This document shows, piece after piece, positions 27,884 to 39,170 of a stretch of DNA of 64,000 nt (position 1 is the first letter of the stretch; every line of letters starts with the position of its first letter). The stretch spans positions 398,025 to 462,024 of the forward strand of contig JACDOX010000287.1 of NCBI GenBank assembly GCA_014549065.1, written 5' to 3'. The notes beneath the pieces were generated by a model. It ran no database searches and had not been told where the DNA came from. It saw only the letters and a program-made list of their open reading frames with translations. Made by a program: the position numbers and the translations under genes. Origin of the DNA: Cardinalis cardinalis. Its lineage: Eukaryota > Chordata > Aves > Passeriformes > Cardinalidae.

Positions 27884-28251
27884 AATGTGAGCACACTTCT
27901 GCCAGAGCTCTGGTCAGAACTGCATCCTCAAATCCTCAATGTGCACTGGCCAAAGGACACACAGAATTTTCAATGTCTCTAACCACAGAGCAAAAATTAA
28001 TTAATTAATTAAAATGGAGGAAAAAGTCATTCATAATGGAAAACCCACAAAAACATAGATATTGTGACCAAAAAAGTGAAGAGATTTGAACAGACACTTC
28101 CCCCTGAATGGATTCCATGGTATCTGAGTGATTCTCAGGGGCTTTTTGGGTTGCTGGAACTCCAACTTTTGTACCCCAAAAGTGTTTCCCACTTTTTTTT
28201 TTTTTTTTGTCATGGCTGTGAACTGGGAGGACTTGAAGTGGGCCCAGTTTG

Positions 28252-28356
28252 GTGGCCATAACAAACCCATGGAGCCCTTGGCTGACTTTGTAATTGAATT
28301 TCATCTTTGATTTGCCCTGGAACGCAACCTGGAGAAGTTCAATGGTGATTAGCGCA
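28252..28356 (+). repeat. Donor-like copy of a segment also inserted in the right arm
   Basis: About 100 bases containing AACCCATGGAGCCCTTGGCT and AACCTGGAGAAGTTC lie in the spacer between the inverted arms. A near-copy in the same orientation occurs at 29604-29706, exactly where the right arm has extra sequence relative to the left arm. A run of T (about 18) lies just upstream at 28192-28209. No coding or RNA identity was recognised. Confidence 0.8.
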
Positions 28357-28997
28357 TTCAGATTCTGTTAATTGTGTGGAGGGCTAATCAAGGTGATTGA
28401 CAATTTGTGCTTCATGGAAGAGACAATCTATTCTTCTGGGCTTTTTGTGTGCTAAATTGGGAGACGTCTGTGGGTGTTGTGCTCCTGGTGGAGCTCTGCT
28501 GCACGGGGCTATAGGAATAAAATAATGCTCTATCCCTCAGTACATCTTGGGATTGCTTTGGTCACAGCTTCTATTTTCTCATTCAAAATTAAAGCAGCAG
28601 TGGAGAAAACATTGTAGCTTCTCCTGGTATTTGTATTAGCTTTAAATGAGGCTGAGAGCTCTTTGGAATAATAAAATTCTATTGTTTCCAGTGGGGCCAT
28701 CTTCTCAACTAGAACACTGCTGCTGGTGGTGAATCCCCTGCTCTGGGACACCTGAACACCTTTTGTGTCTGAATGAACTCATTACCACAGGACATGAAAG
28801 TCCTGATGCTCTGCTTGCATCTTTCCTCCATTTAATCTGCAAAATGGGGCAAGAGGGAGCTTGTTTGCCTTGCTGAAATATCAGTGCCCAGTGACTCCCA
28901 GCTTGGAGTGTACATCTGGGCTCAGCTTTGGGCTGGTCGCTGGAGCAGAGCTCATGTTGGCATCCTTGGGTGGAATTTTACAGCTTCTTCCACTTCT

Positions 28998-29746
28998 CTT
29001 CTTCCTCTAAGTCTGTATTTAAGTCTGCAGGAAAGGCGGAGGATGAGCAAATATTGACAAATTTGTGTGAGACACATCAGCAGAAAACAAAGTATTATTT
29101 TGCGTTGTAGTAGAAGCACCAAGTTCTCCTCAACAAACATCTTTGGACAGCTTCACTGGATAAACAAATATTGCATTTTCTTAATGCCCACCAAATAACC
29201 CCAACAGTTATTAATTAATTAACTNACTAACCTTCATTGTACATTGGGAAGTTCAGGTTTTTAGTGGAAAGGAGGTCTCCAGTGAGAAGTCATTTAATCC
29301 ATTTGTGGCCTGAAAGCTTTTCCTTGCCCAGTAATTCCCTCTGTTTATGTTGTGCCACCCATTTNATTTGACTTCAGCCCATTCACTCATTGCTGGGCTT
29401 CATCCTGGGAGGGGCCTCTGAATGCAGCGTAGGAGCTCCCAGAAGGAGTTAATCCATGGTGAGTACTGGGGAACAGCTATCCCAGAATAAATAAAGAAAT
29501 AAAAATAAATTCACCTGAGAACAGGTGAATCCCTCAGGCTGAGTTTGCTGAGCCCACTTTGACCTGAGCATCTGCAAGGTGCTGCTGGAGCCAGGCCCCT
29601 CCTGGGGCCATGAAAAACCCATGGAGCCCTTGGCTGACTTTGTAATTTAATTTANTATTTGATTTGGCCTGGAACACAACCTGGAGAAGTTCTGTAGTGA
29701 TTAGTGCCACAGTGCCACAGGATGGAATTTGGGAGCAGATCCACAC
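28998..29746 (-). repeat. Right arm of the large inverted duplication
   Basis: Reverse complement of 27050-27693, beginning CTTCTTCCTCTAAGTCTG and ending GCAGATCCACACA. It matches the left arm throughout, except for about 105 extra bases at about 29604-29710. There the arm is interrupted between CAGGCCCCTCCT and CCACAGGATGG by a copy of spacer sequence 28252-28356. Two of the Ns in this arm (29225, 29365) are called in the left arm. Together with its partner it could fold into a very long hairpin or cruciform with a 1.3-kb loop. Confidence 0.88.
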
Positions 29747-31090
29747 ATGGTGGCAGGAGGGAATGGGCTGGGTGGGAAATGATGGCTGCAGAGCCTCAGA
29801 GGGAGCAGTGGTGGTGCTGGGAGAGCTGCCAGGTGCTCCTGGGTTGTGGGGTTTCTCCCTTTGGGTGCTCCAAAATCACCTCCCAGGCTGGGCAGCNTGT
29901 TCAGAGGGAAATCACTGTCACTGCAGGAGTCAGAGCTGAGTGTTGCTTGCAGGTGACATCATGATCACAGCACTGTGCTTTCCTTCAGCCTTCCCACTCG
30001 TTTTCAGCTGCCCTGGATACACAGCAGGGATGCTCAGCCCTGCAGAGGCCAGCACTGTGTGGGTGACACGGTGACATTGCTCACAGGAGCACTGGGTGAC
30101 ACTGACAGGGACAGTAGGAGCTGCCAAGTAGCAGCAGGTGGAGGTAACACCTCAGGAAAGTGCAGTTTGGTTTANTTGTTGTTTTATCTAAGCCAGTTGG
30201 GAAAGAGCCACGCCAAGGAAGCAGCCTGGGCAAAGTGGATTTTGAGATTTCATTTCAACTTCCTTACAGACCTCACCAAGATGTGTCCCATCAGAATATA
30301 AATTTATTTTTCTGTTTTGTGTTTTTTGTGTTAAAGATGAAAGCACCCTGTGAGGAATTTACTACCTACCCTACACATGCCTGGCCTCAGCAGAAGCCCC
30401 CTCTTTTCCACACTGTTGTTGTTGTCAGAGCATCTGTTGTTATGCTGTGTCACTTTTAACATTTTCAATAGACTTCATCAAAGAAATTGAGCTCCAGACC
30501 CTCAGAACTGCTGATGCCACAGAAACTGTGGCGATTGCAGTGACAAATAATAATAGGAAAGATTCTCCATGGAAGAGGAGAGATTCTTTCCCCTTCCTGG
30601 AAAAGAGACTCTCAGAATACTGCGTAAGAGCCTCGTGCTGGATTTAAAAGTCTGTCTGATGTCTTGCAGCATGTTTCCCTCACTCAGGCCATGCTTTCCC
30701 AGGTTCATGTCTTTTATTCCTTTATTTCTTTGCTGTTTTCTGGCCGCCAGGAGTGTCACCCTGAGTGGGCACACAAAAATCCTGAGGAGTCTTTAGCAAT
30801 TTAGGCCACATCACCCTGACAGCACCTTCTGGTGTGAGGGGGCAGCTGAGGCTCTCCATGGAACCCCTCAGCTGTGCTCTAGGTAGGACCTTCATGGGAC
30901 ATGGCATGTTTAGATTCTTGTCTGTGCAGGATGCCAGCCTCAAAAAGGTCTTTTAAATAAAGTTTAGCTATATCTTGATGACATGTTTCATTCCCTGGGT
31001 GTTTGTTTTTAATCCAGGTTTCTTTTGGAAAGTAGGAAATGCTCTTGGGCCAAAATTTGGCTGGAGTCAAATAGTTCCAATTACCAGAGG

Positions 31091-31290
31091 GAATCTCATC
31101 TCTAAAATTAAGAGAGAAAGTTTTTTCTGTAATGTTAGGTACTTTCTACCCAGGATTAAATGTACACCCTGATATTTTACAAAGCCCTAGTAATCGCATC
31201 TCTAAAATTAAGAGAGAAAGTTTTTTCTGTAATGTTAGGTACTTTCCACCCGGGACTAAATGTACACCCCAATATTTTACAATTTTCCCA
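31091..31290 (+). repeat. Tandem duplication with an exact 100-bp period
   Basis: Two adjacent 100-bp units share GCATCTCTAAAATTAAGAGA (TCATC in copy one), GAAAGTTTTTTCTGTAATGT and TAGGTACTTTC.ACCC. They differ at only a handful of positions, such as CTACCCAGGATTAAA against CCACCCGGGACTAAA. The second unit ends about 40 bases before an LTR insertion at 31331. No additional unit is seen on either side. It appears to be a fairly recent local duplication. Confidence 0.9.
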
Positions 31291-31330
31291 GGGAATGGAG
31301 GCCCTTTTGATGTCCTCCTAGGTGAGGAGG

Positions 31331-31772
31331 TGNGGTATTTTTGGGGTCCTCCGTGGCAAGAAGGAAATNAATCTGACTCTGTGTTCTTAGAAGGCTAATT
31401 TATTATTTTATGATATGAGATANATGAGATATGATAGGATAGGATATGATATGATAGAATACTCTGCTAAAACTATACTAAAGAATAGAGAAAGGATACT
31501 TANGGAAGGTTTAACAAGATACNGATGAAAAACCCATGACTCTCTCCAGAGTCTGACACAGCTGGCTGTGATTGGTCATTAAATCAAAACAATTCACATG
31601 AAATCAATGAAACAATGACCAGTTGGTAAACAATCTCCAAACCATATTCCAAAGCAGCAAAACACAGGAGAAGCAAAGCAGATAATTGTTGTTTTCATTT
31701 TTCTCTGAGGCTTCTCAGCTTCCCAGAAGAAATCCCAGCAAAGGGATTTTTCCAGAAAATGNGATGGTGACC
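31331..31772 (-). mobile_element. Solo LTR of an endogenous retrovirus, with 6-bp target-site duplication
   Basis: The 442-bp block starts TGNGGTATTTTTGGGG and ends GATGGTGACC, where the expected terminal CA appears as CC. It is bounded by a perfect 6-bp repeat, AGGAGG, at 31325-31330 and 31773-31778. It is related to the LTR at 2661-3044 but contains additional sequence, including ATGAAATCAATGAAACAATG and a simple GATAT-rich patch near 31411-31450. The minus strand carries AATAAA (31404-31399) close to its 3' end, supporting minus orientation. No internal retroviral genes are attached. It contains six Ns, consistent with a multi-copy family that is hard to resolve. Confidence 0.82.
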
Positions 31773-32340
31773 AGGAGGATCTGCCTTTAGATCCTGAAGG
31801 AAGTGGGACAGGGGACAGGCAGAGACCTGGCCCTTTCTCTGGGCTCAGACCTTGCCCTCCCATGCACCTCTGTGGCTTAACCTCACATCTTTGGGGCTGT
31901 CATCCCCACCTGTGAGCCTCGGGGAGCTCCCTGCAGGCCCTGGTGCCAACACCCTGATGGAAATGCTTCCCTGGAGCCCTGCACTGCCCAGGCTGGCACA
32001 GGCTGCCTCTGCCAGCAGCACCTCTCACCTGTGGGCTGGAACAGCCACTCACAGATGGACTTGAGGGTCTTTTTCTTCCTGAAATTGCCACTGGCAATTT
32101 TTGTGAAAGGGTGATTTTGTTTTTGGTAGTGTCCAGTGAGAACAGTAATAAGAGCTTATGAAGGTGTGTTAATTAAGGAAAGCTTTCCACGTTGACAATA
32201 TGATGCCATTCATTCTGTGATTGTTTTCTTGACAGTCACCTTGGATCTCCTCTGTTAAACTTCCATGGGTGCTCCTTGCCATGACCTGATTTATGTGTTA
32301 ATGCTTTCCAAGCCTGACCTACAGAACAACAAGTACAACA

Positions 32341-32382
32341 ATTTAAGTTAAATCAACCCAGGGATGTTGATTTAACTTAAAT
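32341..32382. repeat. Perfect 17-bp inverted repeat (hairpin)
   Basis: ATTTAAGTTAAATCAAC at 32341-32357 is followed after eight bases (CCAGGGAT) by its exact reverse complement at 32366-32382. The stem is AT-rich, with no mismatch and no bulge. It could be a short cruciform, a remnant of a tiny inverted-repeat transposon, or chance. The stem is shorter than a usual microRNA precursor. It lies in unique AT-rich intron with no neighbouring gene signal. Confidence 0.85.
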
Positions 32383-35300
32383 ATCAAGAGCAAGAAAAAG
32401 ATTTCACATTATCTTGAATAATTATATTATTATAATTCAGTACTGTGAATGATACTGCTCCACATTTTTGATACTATTTCCTGTATCCTCTCGGTCAACA
32501 TCATTTTACTGGCCCCACATCTGTGTTTGAGTAGGAAGTCAAGGCTTTGTGGGTGATACAAAATGTGCAGAGGGCATTTGTATGGTCCACTTTAAATCCT
32601 AACGTTACCTTCTGTGGGAGGCANATCCTGGCTTGGTTTAAACAATGAAAATATCTGTTTGATGAATCATTCTCAAGGCTTTCAGTACCTGGAAAGTGGG
32701 ACTGGTGGAAAGAAAACTTTACATTCCCTCATTTTCTCTCTATCCCTTCCTAAAAGCCCCAACACCATGCAGAAGCTGAGGGTCTGTGATGCTGAACAAA
32801 CCTGGAGGATCCAGTGGCTGTGGGGTATCCCAGTACCTTGGGATTGTTTGGCTTGGCTGCCAAACCCTTCCANAACCTTCAGTTTCATTGTCTCTTAGTG
32901 TTGGGTGGAGATCTGTGCTGTTACTGCTCTGGTATTTAAATACATAATGAAAAAATGGATTTTTATTGGCATTTTATTATTTAGTTGGTAGTGGTTGNGA
33001 TGATGGGTATTAATTTTAGTTTATTAGTATTTTTTCTAGATTATTAGTATCTATTACAATCCTTGCCCTGAATGTAATGGCTTTATTGTACTTGATATTA
33101 TATCATGATAGAGCAAAAGAAAAATGTTTCCAGGAGCCTGGGGTACCAAGGTGAGATGTGTGGATGGTTTCATGATGACCAGGTGGGGAAAGAGCTGAAG
33201 GAATGATTTCTGCTGGGATAATTCTCTTCCCTCTCAGCAGCCANACTCCCACTGACAGCAGAGCATTTGTAAAAGAAAATATCCTGATTCCTCTTTCTTC
33301 ATCCTGGACTTGAGCTCTCACTGAATGCTTTATCAGCCTTTGCAGAAAGCNCCTTGCTCTCTGTTTGGGCCAGAAAACCATGAGTCATCTGCTACAGTGC
33401 ATGTCTTGCCTTTAATATTTGATGTCTCATCTGTTGCCCCAGTCCTGGCTCATGTTCCTGTGCTGCACATAAGTCCAGTCATTAGATTATTATGAAATCA
33501 TGGCATGTCTTTCACATGAGTGGCTTTTTTGGGGCTGTTTTCAGCCACTCTCAAGAACCATTTCTGGTGCTGCTGTTATTACTCATCTTATGTAAACTGT
33601 TTGTTCCTGCTCAATGGCTTCATTTCAGGGCAATTCGACTTTAAAAAGGAATTAAAAGATGATGGAAGAAATAAAACCCTGAATGGCTGATGGGGAATTA
33701 GAGATGTCATGGAGCATTGAGTGCTTCTGGGCAGTAACAAGCCCTGCCTGGTGTAAATGTAAATCAGCAATTCCAGATGATGAGGATTCACTGCCCTGAA
33801 CTGCCCCCAACCTGTCTGGGGCACCAACCTCAGCCCTTCCCTGCCTCAACAAATTAAGTTTTTTGGAATTCCTACAGATTGAGGGATGGGAATTCATGGC
33901 ACAAGTGCAAGTTGTTCTGTGCCTGTTCCTAACATTGGCATTAGACAATCAGTCNGTAAGAACAATTGTTAAGCTCTTCAGTTCCTTTATTTTTTGAAAG
34001 GTCACGGAATTAGAGAGGAATTTGCACACTNTGTGTGTTGCACCCTGTCAGAGGGAAGGTTTCTAGGAGGGTTTTTGGGGTCTGGTTGTTAGATTTGGGG
34101 TGCTGAGGGGTGGCTGAGCTCAGAGGGCAGGACAGGGTGCCTGGGCCACTCGTTGCTGTCAGATGTGAAGAGGGAGGATGATTAATGAGGAAGTGGAGAG
34201 GGAGGTAATTAATTTCCTGTTTCTGTGCCCTCTTTTCTCTGGGTTGGCTGTCTGGATNAGGCTGTGAAGTGTTTGAGTCCAGGAGGGTCTGGGTCCTGCA
34301 AGGTTCTGCCCACAGGAATAATCCCAGGAGCAGCATAAAGTTTACAGGACACGTGCTTAGATGACTGTAATGCCAAAGGCTTTTAATTTTTGGATGTATT
34401 TCTTAACCTTTATTAAAAAAAAGTATTCAAGTGATATTAATGAAAAAGGGTAATGAGATTCATTACACTTGGAGACAGCTTTGTAGTCCTGAGATTAGAA
34501 GGAAATTATTATTTGTTGAAGTTCATTCAGTGGTGAAATTCCAATTCACCTTGCTGGAATTAGATGATGCTCTCATTAAACTCTCTCCTACTGATGGACA
34601 GCATTCTCTCAACTGATTTTATTTTAATATGACCTGAACAGAATTTCAATGTACTGCATGGAAAATCTTGGTGAAACTGGGAGGCACCCATTCCAGGGGT
34701 GAATATTTCCACTTCGTGTTTCCCATCTTTGGGGTAGTTTTCACTTGGAAACCAATCATCTTGTGTCAGTTTAATGCAAGCTGTGGTTTTCTGGTGTTCC
34801 AGGAGTTTATTTTCCTTGGATAAATGAGAGTCATGAACAATTCCTGACCTGTTTTCCTTGGATCTGTGAGGCTCATGAAGAATTCCTGACTGGTATTGGG
34901 GCTTTTAGGAAGGGATAGAGAGGAAATGAAGGAATGTAATGTTTTCTTTCCCCTAGTCTCATTTTCCCAATGGGAAATAAGGGAGACTGATGCTGGATTA
35001 CATCACAGTGATGACATCTTTACACCTNAGGGACAAACCAGACCTTCCTGAGCATTTGATCCAAACCAGAACAGTTTACTGGGAGTGTCCCCCTGCCTTC
35101 CCCAGTTAGGTTGGGGCAATTTCCTTAGGCAGACCTCAGGAACTGAATCTGNTGATTCCAAGCTCTTCATTTGAATTGAAAATGTGACATTTCCAGCTCC
35201 TTCAGTCACTGTTACGGAGATGAAGCTGCTTAGATTGCTGCTGAGGAGATGGAAGGAAAAAAGCCAAACTATTTCTTGCTTGTTGGAGAGGGGAAAACAG

Positions 35301-38164
35301 AGCAAAACTCTGCTGGCGAAGGCAGGGAGTCAAATCCCACTAAAAAGATTTAATTTTGAATTGTCCTTGTTACCCCAGCAGCAGCTGGGCTGATATTTGT
35401 AATTAATGTTCATCAGGAAGATGTGAGAGGCTGCAAGAGCTCTGTGGGCCTGGGGCAGGATTTCCTGAACTGTTGTGGGGCAGCAGGAATGGCAGGGAGC
35501 TCCATGGGAAACACATGCAAATGGTGAAACCAGGCAAGGAGAATGAAATAGCTGTCCAGGGGATTCTTTGGGGTGTTCTGTTCTTTAATTTCTGTGATGG
35601 TGGGAGTGCTCATTGTGAGCTTGAGGCCAAGGGGATTTTGGCTTCAGAGATAAAACCATGGGTTCTCACAGGAAGAACTCAGGTGTGTCACACCTAGTTT
35701 TTAATTATCTCTAATCAATATAGTTGCCTTTCATCTCTCCCTTCATTTCCACAANGTCCCTGGAAGCCTTTCCCTTCCATGCTGAACAAATCTCACGTTT
35801 CATTTTTAAAATACCATTATTTACAGGTTTTGCTGTTTGAAATTTTTTATTTTGTTTTCTGGCTGCACCAGGAAAAGCACAGAAGGAATTTAATAAGCAA
35901 TGACTGCTTTATTTGTTCAGTTAATGCAAATGTAAATTCTACATTCTTCAGCTCCTAATTTGAGCCGATTTCAAACATTCTCTTAGAAGTTTTATGGTGG
36001 GTTTTTTTTCNTTGTTGTTAGATGTGCTGTGCTTTTGCTATTTTTGCAGCATCAGAATCATTCTGTGTTTGTCATGCTCCATTTGGTTGCAGTGGAGATG
36101 ACTGTCAGAGAAATACAATTTTCCAGGCATTAATTGAAAAAATGGCTTTATATTCAACGTGCAGGAACTGGCAGATGTAGATAAGNAACAGAGAAAATTC
36201 ATTAAGTGGCATTTCTCCAGTTTTGCGTTCTTCTTCTCCCTCCAAAAAGGCAACAATGCCAGATTAAATCATAAATGAATTTAATATACTGCATGACATT
36301 GAAGGAAAAGTTTTCTATGCAATCACTTTNGTTCTCCCACAAATTTTGATGAAAAATTTTTGGAAAATGAACCCTGAAGAAATTACTCAGGTGCTGGAAG
36401 CATCAGTAAATTTTCACAGTGTGTCCTGAACCTGTGTGCAATATTTGTATGTAAATTTAACCTGAATCTGCACATCTGTTCTAAACACCCAGGTCAAGCA
36501 AAGTTGTACTGCACAGCTTTGACCTAGAAAAGCACTTAAATAAAATATTCATGCTTGTGTGGAGAAATGAACCTAAACCCAGCCAGTCTGTGCCTTTTAT
36601 TGGCACGCTGAACACGAGATGGGAGGCTGCTGCTTGTGCTGGGGATCTGTGAGATCTGAAGTCCTGCTGAGCTCCTATTTCCATTCATGTTTTTTAGTCC
36701 CCATTGGTTCCTCTCCACGTCCTTGGATGTTTTATTTCCTCACACAGAAATGATGTTTTAAACTGCCTTCATCTGCGATGCTCTTTCATTGTTGTCACAG
36801 GGCTCCAGGGAGAAATAAACCAATGATATTCAGGAGATGGAGTGGGTGTNTTTAACGTGCTAAAAACCCAGCGTGCCTGGGGCAGCAGGAGAGGCATCCC
36901 CAGGCNCAGGTGCTGCTGGGGGCAGGTGTCCTGTGCTGCCCTGGCTGGGCCATCTGGGCACCACGAGCCACCTCCAGCCTGGCCAAGCCCAGAACGCCCC
37001 AGGAATAATCAAAATAACCTTTCTGAGCTGAGCAGCTGACTTGGGAGAGATAAAGAGACCCCTCTTGTACCTTCCTGTGCACTCTGAGGATTTATGGGAG
37101 TTGTGCAGAGCAAACCTCTTGCCTTGCCCCAGAGCTCAGCCCCTTTCCCCACATCTTTGTCATTTCCATGCACTTTGCAGGCTCTTATCTCTTAAAACTC
37201 TTAAAATCTGATTTCATCACTTTCCCAATTGTCTCCTTTCCTTTCTCTCCCTCATTAGGAGAGTTTCTTCATTTCTGGCATTGAGTGGGATTTAAAAAAA
37301 AAAAAAAACAGCCCCAAAATTTTGCTGGACAGGATTCTGAGTGATGGCTGGGTCACAAGAGGAGGGAAACCTTTTGGTTTGAACTGAACACTGGATGTCA
37401 TTTTCCAGGATTTCTAAATGATTTACAAGAAAATCAATTTCATTATTAAAGATGAATATACTCTGGTTTTTTAGATGAGACTGAGTGGGTGAGTAATTTC
37501 ACCAGGACTTAAAGAAAAGAATAAAATCATCTGTATAATTTACCCTTGTTTCTGGTACTTAAGGAAAATATTAACAAAATTGAAAGAGTCTGAATGACTG
37601 ATATCTGAATTCCAGATTTATGTGGACTATAATCAGGAAAATAAGGATGGCCATGGATCCTTTAGACAGTCTGTTCCTCAGCCTTATGGTGTCTAAATGG
37701 ACAAATTTTATCCTAGAGAAAAAGCAGCTCTTGGGGTTGCAGTCTCTCNTTGGCTTTGGAGGCTCCTCAGGTGTATTTTACAAAAATCAGAGACCCAGGA
37801 CAGGAGCTGTCCCTTGTGTGCCCTCCTGGGCATCATCTCAAANTCAGGAATCCAGCACATCCTGATAGTTGTGATTGGGATTATTGAAAATCCCTGCAGC
37901 ATTTCCCTGTGCTGTCCCAGCCATCCCTGCCCTGCTGGAGCTGCCCCACCACTGAGCGCCAATGTTCTGTGGTGGAAAAGGGCATTGTTCACATGTCTGC
38001 TCCTTCCATGATTTGGGATTTTCCTTCCAGAGTTTTGTGTTGCTGCCTGGAGCTACATCAGATCAAAATTCCTGCCCCAAAGCCCTGCCAGTGGTGCCCA
38101 TGGAATTTCCCCTTCTCATGGTTTTTTTTTGGGGATGTGATGCAGATTGTGGGTGACTTTGCTA

Positions 38165-38481
38165 CAAGCCCCATGAGGAGGAGCTGGGAAAGGGACTCAG
38201 GCTGCAGAAAAGGAGGCTCAGAGGGGATTTCTGGCTCTGCACAACTCCTGACAGGAGGGAACAGCCGGGAGTGTTGGGCTCTACATACCTAGGGAACAAG
38301 GTCCACAAGAGGAAATGGCCTCGAGGTGTTCCAGGGGAGGTTTAGATTGAATATTAGGAGAAATTTCTCCAGGGAAGGGCTGTCAAGCACCTGAAGAGGC
38401 TCCCCAGGGAGATGGTGGAGTCACCATCCCTGGAAGCACTCAGAAACATGCAGATGTGGGGCCTGGAGACGGGGTGGACTT
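38165..38481 (+). mobile_element. CR1 LINE 3' fragment, upstream part (split by LTR)
   Basis: Forward-oriented CR1 sequence. Landmarks in order are GAGGAGGAGCTGGGAAAG, AGAAAAGGAGGCTCAGAGGG, ACAAGAGGAAATGGCCTC, CCAGGGGAGGTTTAGATTGA, ATATTAGGAGAAATTTCTCC and GGTGGAGTCACCATCCCTGG. These match the conserved 3' region of bird CR1. The match breaks at about 38481 and resumes at 39084, showing that another element inserted into it. The copy is 5' truncated and has no coding capacity. Confidence 0.9.
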
Positions 38482-39083
38482 TTGGGTAGCTTGTTGTTAA
38501 TTGCTTCCCTGAGATGTGCCCCCGAGGATGTGTCTACTTCAGGCCACGCAGCTGAAGAACGAGTCTGGACTCTTCACTTTTCAGTCTTGAGGTTTTTTAT
38601 TAGTTCTTATCTATAAAATTTTCTTTCTGCTCAGCAGGGCAGCCACAGGCGCTCTGACCACCCTCGAGGTGGTGTTGTCTTTTTATACTACAAACTGTGT
38701 ATGACATATTTACACTTAATTCCCAATACCTATCACCTGTGTTAGACAGTGAACTTCTACTCTAAACCAATCCCAAAGTGCCAACATCACTGCAGAAAAT
38801 GGAGAACAAGAAGAAGAAAGGCACAAAATGCCCAAGTTCCTCCATCTTATCCCCACAATCCCCATACCAAAAATCCTAAAATCGACATTTTCACCCTGTG
38901 ATAATTTTATTATTACACTGTTCAAACCTCTGTGACTTTCAGGTCCTCATACCAAGCTGGCAACATGCTCCAGGGGTCAAAATCAAATCCCCAGGTGTTC
39001 TGAGCTGTGTGCCAGGGTCTCCGAGCCCCCCGTGGGGTCCTCGGCAACTCTGGACANCCGGAGGGATGGNCTGAGTTCCGACA
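38482..39083 (-). mobile_element. LTR (probably solo) inserted into the CR1, minus orientation
   Basis: About 600 bases interrupt the CR1. The 8-bp sequence GTGGACTT stands on both sides (38474-38481 and 39084-39091), but part of this match may be original CR1 sequence. On the minus strand the right end starts TGTCGGAACTC. A TATA-like AGTATAAAAAGA lies at about 38690-38679 and AATAAA at 38602-38597, the usual U3-R-U5 layout with a short R. TGTTGTTAATTGCTTCC at 38492 may be the true other terminus (reverse complement ends AACAACA), leaving about ten extra bases unexplained. No internal retroviral genes are present. A passerine ERV family is likely but unverified. Confidence 0.78.
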
Positions 39084-39170
39084 GTGGACTTGGCAGCGTT
39101 GGCTTCAAAGTTGGATTCAATGATCTTGGAGGTCTTTTCCAACCCTAGTGATCCCATGAGTCTCTGAATT
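39084..39170 (+). mobile_element. CR1 LINE 3' end, downstream part (split by LTR)
   Basis: Continuation of the CR1 at 38165-38481, reading GTGGACTTGGCAGCGTTGG, TTGGATTCAATGATCTTGGA and GGTCTTTTCCAACCCTAGTG, then a decayed terminal octamer region (ATCCCATGAGTCTCTG). Order and strand agree with the upstream part. This shows one ancestral CR1 copy later split by the LTR. Confidence 0.88.

Noticed and set aside
28005..28304. Minus-strand frame sharing the peptide motif NYKVSQGLHGF with 29534-29746
   Set aside because: The shared motif is explained by the 100-base DNA duplication (28252-28356 and 29604-29706). No known protein was recognised.
27050..29746. Interpretation of the inverted duplication as a DNA transposon with long terminal inverted repeats
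   Set aside because: No target-site duplication at the outer ends, no transposase-like frame in the spacer, and the arms differ by a templated insertion. A local rearrangement explains the data better.
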